NCBI RefSeq assembly: GCF_016924755.1
Contig: NZ_JAFFJX010000008.1
Span: 1-64,000, forward strand
Length of the DNA: 64,000 bases
Source: Longitalea arenae
Lineage (GTDB): Bacteria; Bacteroidota; Bacteroidia; Chitinophagales; Chitinophagaceae
Reading direction: 5' to 3'
Position 1 is the first letter of the stretch. The number at the start of each line of letters is the position of its first letter. Position numbers and translations under genes: made by a program. Positions 22,518 through 31,253 of the stretch are shown piece after piece. Under the pieces are notes generated by a model. That model was not told the DNA's origin and made no database searches. It was given only the letters and a program-made list of their open reading frames with translations.

Positions 22518-24902
22518 ATGCTTAAAAACTACTTAAAAACAGCGTGGCGGAACATCTCGAGGCATAAAGTCTTTTCTTTAATCAATATTGCCGGACTGGC
22601 ATTGAGCCTTACAGTCGTATGGTTACTTGCGCTGTACATTGCGCATGAGCTAAGCTACGATAAGTATCATAAGAACGCCGGCAGGATCTACCGGCTGGTA
22701 TCACATGGTCAATGGGATACCGAAAAATTTGATATCACCGGCACTTCGAACCTGGCAGCCCCAACGCTCAAAAAAGATTTTCCCGAAGTGGAAGATGCGG
22801 TACGCATCAATATCGAAGGGGGTGGCGTTATTGAATGGGAGGATAAAACAATCAAAGAAGGCGCCATCTTTTTTTCAGACCCTTCTTTCTTTACCGTCTT
22901 TACCTATCATTTTCTGGCAGGAAATGCGACAGCATTGCAAAGGCCTAACAGCATTGTACTTACGAAAACGCTTGCAGCCAAACTTTTCACAGACCCGCTT
23001 TCGGCGCTGAACAAAACCATAAACATCGATAAACAACCGGCTATCATTACCGGTGTAATTGAGGATATACCGGAAAATACCCACTTTTCCTGCAGTGCTA
23101 TCAGAGCGCTACCCGGCGATATTAAAGGCGATTGGGGAGTGCTGAATACATACACCTATGTGCTGTTAAAAAAGAATGCAGATATAGACAGACTGCGGGC
23201 CAAGTTGCCGGCTTTTGTAACAAAATACCTTACCATCAATGCTGAAAATATACATTTTAAGCTGGAGCTGCAGCCTTTAACTTCCATTCACTTACATTCC
23301 CATCTGCAATATGAATTAGGCGAGAACCGCGATATAAAATACATCTATGTGATCTCTATTGTGGGGTTGCTTATTCTCATGATCGCCCTGATCAATTATA
23401 TCAATATTACCACTGCCCGCGCTTCGAACCGGTTACGCGAGGTTGCTGTAAGAAAGATCGTGGGCTCAGGCGGAAACAATCTCTTTGGTCTTTTTCTTAC
23501 TGAATCCGTCATCACGATACTTTTTGCAGCCAGCATCAGCCTCCTGTTGGTCGTTTTGTTCATGCCGCTGTTCAATTATGTTACCGGCAGGCAATTATCT
23601 GTTTGGGAGTTTGGCATTTTTCGCACGCTGTTGTGTTTGCTTGGTTTCGCCCTGATTACCGGATTCATTGGCGGTTGGTACCCCGCCTTTTTCCTGTCAA
23701 GGTTTAAAACAATCCCGGCCCTGAAAAACCAATTGGGCGATGTTAAAATGCAGACGGTTTTCCGGAAATCCTTGGTCACCTTTCAGTTTGCCGTAACAGT
23801 TGTTATGATCACCACTTCCCTGGTTATTTATCTTCAACTGAATTTCATGCGGAACACAGACCTGGGATTTAATAAAAAGCAATTGCTCACATTTCATCTC
23901 GATTCCAGAAATGTGAGGCAACAGGTGGAAGCGCTTCGTACGGCATTATTACAAGACCCGATGGTGAAAGCGGTTGCTTCTGCCGGCAACCCGATTGGAA
24001 ATAACGATATCGGGAAAACAGAGTATTCAGTGGAAAAGGATGGGGTTTTCGACAAACATACCAAGCTGGCTTATTACTTAAATATAGACGCTGATTTTAT
24101 TCCGGCCATGCAGATCAGGTTGAAGGAAGGGCGGAACTTCACAAAGCATATTGCATCAGACAGTGGGGATGTAATCGTGAACGAAGCTTTTATTAAAAAG
24201 CAGGGTTGGGCATCCGGTGTCGGTAAAAGAATTGCAAGGGGCGGAGATTCAACCGGTAAAATTCATTACGCTAATATCATTGGCGTTGTAAAGGATTATC
24301 ATATCTATTCCCTGCAACACAGGATAGAGCCGCTGATGATGGAACTGCCCAAACGGGCATTGGACCGCGATAATATCTATGTAAGACTGGAAGTGAGCAA
24401 CCTTGCTGAGGCTGTTCGATCATTGGAGAAAACTTTCAGGAAATTCGATGCAAGTTCGCCTTTTAATTACCGGTTTCTCGATCAAAACTTTTCAGCCCAA
24501 TATAAAGCAGAAGAAAAGCAGGGGCAGATCTTACTGGCATTTACCATGCTTACCATTGTAATTGCCTGTTTAGGCTTGTTTGGTTTGATCACATTTACCG
24601 TTGGAAAACGTGTAAAAGAAATTGGCATCCGGAAAGTGCTGGGCGCCGGTGTAGGCATCACCGTTTTTCTCCTGACTAAAAACCTGTTGAAAGTGGTGAC
24701 CATTGCGATGTTGGTGGCTGTGCCATTGTCCTGGCTGGTGATGAATAAATGGCTGGAAGATTTTGCTTACAGGATCGAGCTGCATTGGTGGATCTTTGCT
24801 TTGGCAGGAATTGTTTCGATCCTGATCGCCTTTGCCACACTGAGTGTGCAGGCAGTAAAAGCAGCATTGGCCAACCCGGTGACGAGCCTGCGGGCGGAAT
24901 AG
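22518..24902 (+). CDS. ABC transporter permease, MacB/FtsX type
   Basis: A 794-aa inner-membrane protein with the duplicated layout common in Bacteroidota: an N-terminal helix after YLKTAWRNISRHKVFSLINI, a MacB periplasmic core, three helices (~280-400), a second periplasmic core, and three closing helices ending in PVTSLRAE. Such permeases act in MacB-like mechanotransmission or lipoprotein/peptide export and pair with an ATPase encoded elsewhere; none is adjacent here. Orphan permeases of this type occur in many copies per genome in this phylum. A GC-rich hairpin precedes the gene at 22382-22407. Confidence 0.9.
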   Translation: MLKNYLKTAWRNISRHKVFSLINIAGLALSLTVVWLLALYIAHELSYDKYHKNAGRIYRLVSHGQWDTEKFDITGTSNLAAPTLKKDFPEVEDAVRINIEGGGVIEWEDKTIKEGAIFFSDPSFFTVFTYHFLAGNATALQRPNSIVLTKTLAAKLFTDPLSALNKTINIDKQPAIITGVIEDIPENTHFSCSAIRALPGDIKGDWGVLNTYTYVLLKKNADIDRLRAKLPAFVTKYLTINAENIHFKLELQPLTSIHLHSHLQYELGENRDIKYIYVISIVGLLILMIALINYINITTARASNRLREVAVRKIVGSGGNNLFGLFLTESVITILFAASISLLLVVLFMPLFNYVTGRQLSVWEFGIFRTLLCLLGFALITGFIGGWYPAFFLSRFKTIPALKNQLGDVKMQTVFRKSLVTFQFAVTVVMITTSLVIYLQLNFMRNTDLGFNKKQLLTFHLDSRNVRQQVEALRTALLQDPMVKAVASAGNPIGNNDIGKTEYSVEKDGVFDKHTKLAYYLNIDADFIPAMQIRLKEGRNFTKHIASDSGDVIVNEAFIKKQGWASGVGKRIARGGDSTGKIHYANIIGVVKDYHIYSLQHRIEPLMMELPKRALDRDNIYVRLEVSNLAEAVRSLEKTFRKFDASSPFNYRFLDQNFSAQYKAEEKQGQILLAFTMLTIVIACLGLFGLITFTVGKRVKEIGIRKVLGAGVGITVFLLTKNLLKVVTIAMLVAVPLSWLVMNKWLEDFAYRIELHWWIFALAGIVSILIAFATLSVQAVKAALANPVTSLRAE

Positions 24903-24908
24903 ATCGGT

Positions 24909-24999
24909 TCGCGTTCCGCCATTTGCCTTCAGCCTTCTGCGTTCCGCATTTTTACCTTAGGCCCTTCGCCTAAGCGTTCTGCATTCCGCCTTCCGCGCT
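24909..24999. repeat. Degenerate TTCCGC-rich intergenic repeat with hairpin
   Basis: Short units of the type GCRTTCCGC recur several times between the permease and ArsR genes. A hairpin CTTAGGC (24956-24962) with GCCTAAG (24968-24974) lies inside. It may act as the permease transcription terminator, or be a dispersed intergenic repeat. Confidence 0.4.
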
Positions 25000-25015
25000 A
25001 ATCCCAAAAAATTAA

Positions 25016-25062
25016 TTTGCGCAACCGATCAGTTGCGCTTATATTTGCAACCGAACGGTTGC
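25016..25062 (+). promoter_or_regulatory. ArsR promoter with twin operator dyads
   Basis: A -33 element TTTG (25016-25019) and an exact -7 TAnnTTTG (TATATTTG, 25040-25047) are 20 bp apart. One dyad, GCAACCGATCAGTTGC (25021-25036), fills the spacer. A second, GCAACCGAACGGTTGC (25047-25062), starts on the last base of the -7 element. A repressor bound to both would block RNA polymerase, so autoregulation by the ArsR protein is strongly suggested. The second ArsR gene in this window has the same arrangement. Confidence 0.8.
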
Positions 25063-25082
25063 TAAAAGAGCCGTTTAGTTTC

Positions 25083-25403
25083 ATGCGACGCGACGTATTT
25101 CAGGCTATTGCAGACCCTACCCGGCGGGCCATTCTCAGTCTGCTGGCCGTTCAGGCCATGACCCCCAATGCACTGGCCGATCATTTCGACAGCAGCCGGC
25201 AGGCCATTTCAAAACATATCAAAATTCTGACCGAATGCCAATTGGTTACCCAGGAACAAACAGGCAGAGAGATCTACTATCATTTTAACTCAAAAAAATT
25301 AAAAGAAGTGGACAAATGGCTACAACAATTCCGGGCGCAATGGGATACCCGGTTTACGCAATTAGACACATTATTAAAAACCATTAAAAACAAGAAATCA
25401 TGA
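25083..25403 (+). CDS. ArsR-family (SdpR-like) transcriptional repressor
   Basis: A 106-aa winged helix-turn-helix protein starting at the ATG at 25083 ([15 protein letters not shown], the usual start of this subgroup). The recognition helix is in [13 protein letters not shown]. No CxC metal site is visible, matching the non-metal SdpR-like group that partners AHSA1/SRPBCC genes. The stop codon overlaps the start of the next gene (ATGA), so the two are translationally coupled. The promoter at 25016-25062 carries twin dyads expected to be its own operators. Confidence 0.92.
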   Translation: MRRDVFQAIADPTRRAILSLLAVQAMTPNALADHFDSSRQAISKHIKILTECQLVTQEQTGREIYYHFNSKKLKEVDKWLQQFRAQWDTRFTQLDTLLKTIKNKKS

Positions 25404-25897
25404 TGCTGACAAAAGAAACGATCTATTCGAAAGATGCTTCCGGCAAGAAGCTCAAAGTAGAAAGAGTTTTTGATGCACCGGTAGAGCAGGTTTGGAAAGC
25501 CTGGACACAAAGTGATCTGTTAGACCAGTGGTGGGCGCCCAAACCCTGGAAGGCAAATACCAAATCGATGGATTTCCGGGAAGGAGGCAGATGGTTGTAT
25601 TATATGGAAGGCCCCGACGGCAGCCGCCATCATTGCATCCTGAATTATAAGACCATTGACACCAATAAGTCTTTCAGAGGGGTTGATGGTTTTACCGATG
25701 AGAACGGAAACCTGAATACTGACATGCCGAGCATGGACTGGACCTGTGTATTCATTCCTGTTGGCAACACAACAAGGATAGAAATGGAGATCACTTTTGC
25801 TTCAGAGGCCGACCTGGAGAAAATTGTGGAAATGGGCTTCAAAGAAGGTTTTGCCGCCGCCCATACCAATCTCGACGAATTGCTGGCAAACCAATAA
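25400..25897 (+). CDS. AHSA1-type SRPBCC domain protein
   Basis: A 165-aa single-domain protein of the START/Bet v1-like superfamily, AHSA1 branch. Diagnostic parts are [18 protein letters not shown] near the start, WWAPKPW and the closing helix [14 protein letters not shown]. These proteins bind hydrophobic ligands and in this arrangement are the usual partner of an ArsR repressor, possibly modulating its response. The ligand is unknown. The gene begins within the stop region of the ArsR gene and ends before a 14-bp stem terminator. Confidence 0.9.
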   Translation: MMLTKETIYSKDASGKKLKVERVFDAPVEQVWKAWTQSDLLDQWWAPKPWKANTKSMDFREGGRWLYYMEGPDGSRHHCILNYKTIDTNKSFRGVDGFTDENGNLNTDMPSMDWTCVFIPVGNTTRIEMEITFASEADLEKIVEMGFKEGFAAAHTNLDELLANQ

Positions 25898-25923
25898 GAT
25901 TTATAAGTTACACCCACGCTGTA

Positions 25924-25979
25924 AAAGGGCTGAACGGGAAGATTATGCACTTAATCGCCGTTCAGCCCTTTGTTTTATT
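25924..25979 (+). terminator. Strong terminator of the ArsR-AHSA1 operon
   Basis: Perfect 14-bp stem AAAGGGCTGAACGG (25924-25937) with CCGTTCAGCCCTTT (25958-25971), a 20-nt loop and a T-rich tail. Confidence 0.85.
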
Positions 25980-26147
25980 ATTAATTTGTTAAGCAATATG
26001 CCCCGGGGAACCAATGCCAGAAGGGTCTTTTCAATTGGTCGCTTAATGTGCGCGTTACCGTTGTGAAAAAATAATGAATAAATAGGTGTTTTAACGGGAT
26101 CACACACCGCTTCTGTTTTGTAGTTTTAGACCAATAAACACCATTCC

Positions 26148-26546
26148 ATGGCTAAAAGTGCAAAAAACAAGAAACCTGCATCCAGGGCCAGATCAATTCC
26201 TACATCAAATGCCAAAACTAAAACCATGACTATTCCAGAACTTTCGGCAAATGCCCTGGTGGCGGAAGGAGCCCCCCATTCAAAACCAGTAGACGTAACC
26301 TTTACCTTCATTGGCGGCATAGGGCAGGCCACCGCAGTGCTGTTCAGGAAAGGCGTGTTGATCAATATGCAAAGCATCAGTAATACCGGTAGCGTAACAT
26401 TTTCAGAAGTACAAAGCAGCGATGTAATTTCGGTGAATGGGGTATGTACCGGCAAAGCCCAGGTTACCGTTAGCACCACTACCACGCCTGCATCGCCCAA
26501 AACATTCAATCCAGGGCTCATGATGGCGAACTTTTTAATCAAATAA
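26148..26546 (+). CDS. Hypothetical protein with basic N-terminus
   Basis: A 132-aa protein that I do not recognise. Residues 1-~28 are lysine/alanine/serine-rich without a membrane segment. The rest is beta-rich with a small-residue pattern (VDVTFTFIGGIGQATAVLF, then TGSVTFSEVQSSDVISVNG), like a small beta-sandwich. A threonine/proline-rich stretch precedes the C-terminus. It ends 12 bp before the next gene, an exported protein, so the two are probably co-transcribed. The strand and length are supported by a clean start ATG with its own upstream terminator from the previous operon. No function is proposed. Confidence 0.65.
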   Translation: MAKSAKNKKPASRARSIPTSNAKTKTMTIPELSANALVAEGAPHSKPVDVTFTFIGGIGQATAVLFRKGVLINMQSISNTGSVTFSEVQSSDVISVNGVCTGKAQVTVSTTTTPASPKTFNPGLMMANFLIK

Positions 26547-26558
26547 CAACCTGGTAAT

Positions 26559-27746
26559 ATGACTGCAAAATTTTCAGGGCTTGTCCTGCTAATACTCTTG
26601 TGCTTATCTTTTCCAGCGACGGCCCAAAAGAAACCGAACCCTATCTTAACGGCAGATTCTTTGGCAACGGGAAATTATAAAGATGTGCTGAATAGTTTTT
26701 TTCAGCTCGCCTTCGACCAACTGGCCAGTCCCGATAAGGAGGTCCGGTTCACGGGTACTCCCTTCGCCGTTATGGCCAAACTCGACAGCACCTTTTTACT
26801 CGATAAAAAATACCTTGAGTCGAAAACGCTCCGCAGAATAAATTATCAATTCGCATTACGGCTCGATACGGCTTTTAAATTCAATGGTTTTTCATCGGGT
26901 ATTAAGTATGCCCTGATCAATAAACGGGATGAGACCGTTTCGCAGGCCTTCTTGGATATGGTGCTGGCCGATACATTGGCGCAGCAGCTGCTTACCCTCA
27001 ATACGATCATAGGTGGTAAGATCTCAGCGATCAGTCCGGCAGATGTACAGGACAAGATCGCTGCGGAATATGATGCATTTGTGACCGGCGCAAAGAATTT
27101 CGGCGGTCTTAGCCAGCAGCTGCAGGATACCATCCTGGCAGTTATGAGAGCTAATGGGAATATCAGTAAACTCGCCGGCATCCTGGTAAACAATAAACAG
27201 TTTAACATGGCCAAAACGGCTGATAGTGTTTATCAGGACCTGAAAGCCAACTTCAATAAAAATGCATTGCTTACGATCGGGGTTACCGACACTACCTATA
27301 GAGATCAGTTTGTTTTTTCCAATGTGGTATTCCAGGCCGAGTTCCTGAAAGGAGTGAACAAGTATGCAAAAAGCAGGAATGACCTGGAATTTAATGCAAG
27401 GGCAGCCCTGCAGCTGGTGGATGACACGCTTAACGCCGGCCGCGACCTGAAAAGAGCCTTGTTCAGCATAGAACCGGCGTTCAACCTGGTATTCAAAACC
27501 AGGACCACGCAAAAAAGTTACCTGGAACTGAAATTCAGTACTGCGTATTATCGCAATGTCAGCACTTTATATGTTGGCGAAGAGCGGGACCGCTTTTTCC
27601 TCAATGGCACCATCAGGGTCAGGATCATGAATGATATCTGGGTGCCTTTCGAAATAAAGTACGATCCTAAAAATGGGAACCTGTTCGGCTTCCTGAATGT
27701 GAGAGCGAATTTCAGAGCACTGGCCGGTGCGGCAAAACAACTATAG
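26559..27746 (+). CDS. Secreted hypothetical protein
   Basis: A 395-aa protein with a clear signal peptide (residues 1-22, cleaved near ATAQ). I do not recognise the family. The middle is helical with regular spacing. The final ~110 residues look like amphipathic beta strands (AFNLVFKTRTTQKSYLELKF, NGTIRVRIMNDIWVPFEIKY), compatible with a small outer-membrane barrel or beta-sandwich. It follows the 132-aa hypothetical gene by 12 bp and ends before a hairpin terminator at 27791-27821, so the pair is an isolated two-gene unit. Confidence 0.7.
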   Translation: MTAKFSGLVLLILLCLSFPATAQKKPNPILTADSLATGNYKDVLNSFFQLAFDQLASPDKEVRFTGTPFAVMAKLDSTFLLDKKYLESKTLRRINYQFALRLDTAFKFNGFSSGIKYALINKRDETVSQAFLDMVLADTLAQQLLTLNTIIGGKISAISPADVQDKIAAEYDAFVTGAKNFGGLSQQLQDTILAVMRANGNISKLAGILVNNKQFNMAKTADSVYQDLKANFNKNALLTIGVTDTTYRDQFVFSNVVFQAEFLKGVNKYAKSRNDLEFNARAALQLVDDTLNAGRDLKRALFSIEPAFNLVFKTRTTQKSYLELKFSTAYYRNVSTLYVGEERDRFFLNGTIRVRIMNDIWVPFEIKYDPKNGNLFGFLNVRANFRALAGAAKQL

Positions 27747-27790
27747 TCTATAAGTATCGTAAATAATTAAGAGGCAAATCAGATATTAAT

Positions 27791-27821
27791 AAAGGTTGGT
27801 GTAAGCCAGCCTTTGTTATTT
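27791..27821 (+). terminator. Terminator after the hypothetical gene pair
   Basis: Nine-base-pair stem AAAGGTTGG (27791-27799) with CCAGCCTTT (27806-27814), including one G-T pair, then a T-rich tail. Confidence 0.7.
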
Positions 27822-28120
27822 TATGCCCATCTGGCGTTCTCCTACTCCACCTTTGATGTTTAATTATCTTTAATTTCCTTTCTTTTTATGCCGCTTTAAT
27901 GCGTTTTTAATGTTTTCAACCGCCAGAGTTTCCCTAGTTTTAAACCTTGAAAAACCGGGGAAAAGGGGCCTGTATACGAAGATAACAATGTAAGTCATTA
28001 TTTATCAGTAAGATAAAAATGTTAACATTTGCGTTTTAATTTGATATTATTTACTTAACATTGTGCTTTAATTTTCTTAAAATACATTTAATTTCTTTGC
28101 CGGCAACTAAATGTATTGTT
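27822..28120 (+). other. Long A/T-rich leader region before SusC
   Basis: About 300 bp without a gene. It is A/T-rich, especially 28000-28100, and should contain the SusC operon promoter. A near-match to the -7 element, TTTCTTTG, lies at 28094-28101 but lacks the leading TA. No riboswitch or sigma-factor gene is recognisable. Confidence 0.4.
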
Positions 28121-28192
28121 ATGAAGAAAAAACTAAGACAGCAAATACCAGGTACGCCTAAACGATTGTTCACTGATTTTCTCACTGTCTAA
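28121..28192 (+). CDS. Short in-frame upstream ORF before SusC
   Basis: An ATG at 28121 opens a 23-codon ORF (MKKKLRQQIPGTPKRLF...) ending at TAA 28190-28192, nine bases before the SusC start. It is in the same frame as SusC and looks like the N-terminus of many SusC proteins, which often begin MKKKLRQ. It may be a leader peptide, a relic of an alternative start cut by a nonsense change, or chance. Too short to judge on composition. Confidence 0.3.
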   Translation: MKKKLRQQIPGTPKRLFTDFLTV

Positions 28193-28201
28193 ACTTGCTA
28201 T

Positions 28202-31200
28202 ATGAGATCAAGTTCTTTATTCAGGCAACTATTGCTATCAACGACTTTAACGGTCTATGCTCTCTTCCTGTCAGGGATCCCCGCATTTGCCCAAACCAAT
28301 TCCCCTGTAACAATAGAAGGACAGGTATTGGACGATAAAGGCGCGCCACTGCAGGGGATAAACGTAGTGATCAAAGGCGCCCAGGGCGGTGTAGCCACCG
28401 GCGCCGACGGCAGCTTCACCCTCCAGGCGCCAGCCGGAAATGCTACCCTGGTATTTTCGTCCGTAGGTTATGTGACCCGCGAAGTGGCTGTAAAAGGCGC
28501 CACCAAAAACCTGTCCATTCGTTTGCAATCATCCACTAACACCTTGAATGATGTGGTAGTTATTGGGTATGGTACGCAGAAAAAAGTAAACCTTACCGGT
28601 TCCGTTGAAAATATCAGTTCAGCCCGCCTGGCCGACCGGCCTGTGACCCAGCTCTCAGCTGCCCTGCAGGGCGTAGCTCCCGGCGTTACCGTAACTACCA
28701 CCACCGGCGCACCGGGTAGTGATGCCGGCACCATTCGCATCCGTGGCATCGGCACTTTGAACAATGCCAATGCACTCGTTCTGATCGATGGTATAGAAGG
28801 CAACATGAACGAGCTCGATCCAAATATGATCGAAAGCATCTCCGTCTTGAAAGATGCCGCTTCTTCCGCTATCTATGGTTCCCGGGCCGCCAACGGTGTA
28901 ATACTGGTAACCACAAAAAGAGCCAGGGGCGAAAAGCTCACGATTACGTACAATGGCTACATGGGCAAACAAACGCCTACCAACCTGCCCGATAAGGTAG
29001 ATGCGCTCGATCATATGCGCCTTTTGAACCTCGCCTATAGAAACACCGGCTTAACACCTGTTTTCACCGATGCACAAATTGAAAAGTATAGCCAGGAAAT
29101 GTTTAACAACCCCGATGAATATCCCAATACCGATTGGCAGGAAGAAGTATTGAAAGGATCGGGTTTGATGCAAAACCATTCCGTAGGTATCAGCGGGTCA
29201 TCGGGTAAACTGCGGTTTCTCACCTCGCTGGGTTACCTGAAACAGGATGGTATTATTAAAACATCTTCGTACGAACGCTACACCCTGCGTAATAATGCCG
29301 ATGTGAAGTTCAGCGATAAAGTAAGCATGAAGCTCGACCTGCAGCTGATCAACCGGAATACGACCGAGCCGGGCCGGGGCATGACCAATGTCTTCTCACA
29401 AATGAACCGTATTCCCGCCACCCAGCTGGGCCGCCTCACCAATGGTAAATGGGGCGAAGGCTGGAATGGCAACAATCCCATCGCCATGGTAGAGGATGGC
29501 GGTTTCCAGAAGAATAATACGCTCAGCCTGCAGGGAAATTTACAATTGAGCTATAAACCCGTTCATTGGTTAACGGCCGACCTCGTAGCAGCACCCCGCT
29601 TTGTGAATGCATACGACGACAATTTTGTAAAAGCGGTCACTACCTATACCGGCGCAGGCTCGGTTGCCTTTACGCAGCCGGCCAAGAGTGAAAAAACAAA
29701 TTCCAATGCGCGTTCTTATTATGGTAATTACCGCGCCAATGTGACCGCAGACAAAGATTTTGGTGAACATAGCATCAAGTGGATGGTGGGCGCTTCGCAA
29801 GAGACCTATTATTACTCTGACTTCACCGCCTTTCGCGATAACTACCTCTTCCCCGATTACACCGTGATCAATGCAGGCGACAAAAGCAACCAGCAGACAA
29901 CGGGCAGTGCTACCGAATGGAGCCTGCAAAGCTTTTTCAGCCGCTTCAACTATAACTTCATGGGTAAATACCTGTTAGAAGCCAATGCCCGCTATGATGG
30001 CTCATCGCGTTTTGCCGAGGGCCACAAATATGGTTTCTTCCCTTCTTTCTCTGCCGGCTGGCGTATCAGTGAAGAGCATTTTATGCAGGACCTCCGCAGT
30101 GTGTTGACCGACCTCAAATTCCGCGCTTCCTGGGGAACATTGGGTAACCAGAATATCGGTACCAATTATGGATTTGTTTCCAGCATTGCCTTGGGTTCTT
30201 ATGCACAGAACGGGCAGGTTGTTTCATTAGGTGCGCTGAACGATATGAACAATGAAAAGATCACCTGGGAAACTACGACCATGACCAATGTGGGTGTGGA
30301 TCTGGTATTGTTCAAAAACCTTTCTATCACCGCCGACTGGTACCGCAAGATCACCGACGACATCCTGCTTACGCTTGATATTCCTTTATACATTGGCTTG
30401 AACGCACCGGTGCAGAACGCCGGTAAAGTAAGCAACGTAGGATGGGAATTAGGCGTAAACTATAATGGACGTGCCGGTAAAGATTTCACCTATGGCATCA
30501 ACTTCAATATCTCTGATGTAAAGAATAAAGTGCTCGATCTGAAAGGCATCAGTGCCTCCAGTTTGCTGCAAAGCCGGGAAGGCTATTCCATCAACTCTAT
30601 TTACGGACTGGAAGCCGATGGTTATTTCCAGTCACAGGATGAGATCGACAACCATGCAACACAGGTAGGTGTGCTGGCGCCCGGCGATATCAGATATGTA
30701 AACCAGAACAAAGACAATATCATCAATGATGAGGATTACAAAGTGATCGGCAGTACCATTCCCCGCTTTACTTATGGCCTCAACCTGAATGCAGCGTATA
30801 AAGGGTTTAGCTTTAATGCCTTCCTGCAGGGCGTGGGCAAGGCCAATGGTTATTTGTATTCCTATGCGATCCAGCCCTTCTATAGCGGTGGCACCGCCCA
30901 TGAACAACATAAGGATTACTGGACACCGGAAAACCCCAATGCCGTTTTTCCCCGCCTTACCTACAACGACGGCGGCAACAATTACCAGCCTTCCAGCTTT
31001 TGGATGAAGAATGCCGCGTACCTGCGCCTGAAGAACATTACACTGGCTTATTCATTACCAATATCGCTCATCAGCAAATGGGGCATGAATGCATTGAAAG
31101 TGTATGTAGGCGGACAAAACCTGCTGACCCGTGATAAATTCTGGAAAGGTTATGATGTAGAAACAGCAGTGGGTACGGGCAACGCTTATCCGCAGGTAAA

Positions 31201-31234
31201 AGTGTACACCGTGGGCCTGGACATTAAATTCTAA
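28202..31234 (+). CDS. SusC/RagA family TonB-linked outer-membrane protein
   Basis: A 1010-aa outer-membrane importer. Order: signal peptide (1-~30, ending PAFAQ), a carboxypeptidase-regulatory-like domain (~38-115, GQVLDDKGAPLQGINVVIKG), a plug domain that begins DVVVIGYGTQKKVNLTGSV and includes RIRGIGTLNNANALVLIDG, and a ~22-strand barrel ending in a terminal phenylalanine (GLDIKF). SusC proteins import oligosaccharides or other bulky nutrients with a SusD lid, powered by TonB. It is followed at 19 bp by SusD. No ECF sigma/anti-sigma or hybrid two-component gene is adjacent. Confidence 0.96.
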   Translation: MRSSSLFRQLLLSTTLTVYALFLSGIPAFAQTNSPVTIEGQVLDDKGAPLQGINVVIKGAQGGVATGADGSFTLQAPAGNATLVFSSVGYVTREVAVKGATKNLSIRLQSSTNTLNDVVVIGYGTQKKVNLTGSVENISSARLADRPVTQLSAALQGVAPGVTVTTTTGAPGSDAGTIRIRGIGTLNNANALVLIDGIEGNMNELDPNMIESISVLKDAASSAIYGSRAANGVILVTTKRARGEKLTITYNGYMGKQTPTNLPDKVDALDHMRLLNLAYRNTGLTPVFTDAQIEKYSQEMFNNPDEYPNTDWQEEVLKGSGLMQNHSVGISGSSGKLRFLTSLGYLKQDGIIKTSSYERYTLRNNADVKFSDKVSMKLDLQLINRNTTEPGRGMTNVFSQMNRIPATQLGRLTNGKWGEGWNGNNPIAMVEDGGFQKNNTLSLQGNLQLSYKPVHWLTADLVAAPRFVNAYDDNFVKAVTTYTGAGSVAFTQPAKSEKTNSNARSYYGNYRANVTADKDFGEHSIKWMVGASQETYYYSDFTAFRDNYLFPDYTVINAGDKSNQQTTGSATEWSLQSFFSRFNYNFMGKYLLEANARYDGSSRFAEGHKYGFFPSFSAGWRISEEHFMQDLRSVLTDLKFRASWGTLGNQNIGTNYGFVSSIALGSYAQNGQVVSLGALNDMNNEKITWETTTMTNVGVDLVLFKNLSITADWYRKITDDILLTLDIPLYIGLNAPVQNAGKVSNVGWELGVNYNGRAGKDFTYGINFNISDVKNKVLDLKGISASSLLQSREGYSINSIYGLEADGYFQSQDEIDNHATQVGVLAPGDIRYVNQNKDNIINDEDYKVIGSTIPRFTYGLNLNAAYKGFSFNAFLQGVGKANGYLYSYAIQPFYSGGTAHEQHKDYWTPENPNAVFPRLTYNDGGNNYQPSSFWMKNAAYLRLKNITLAYSLPISLISKWGMNALKVYVGGQNLLTRDKFWKGYDVETAVGTGNAYPQVKVYTVGLDIKF

Positions 31235-31253
31235 ACATCGTCATTTACAAATT

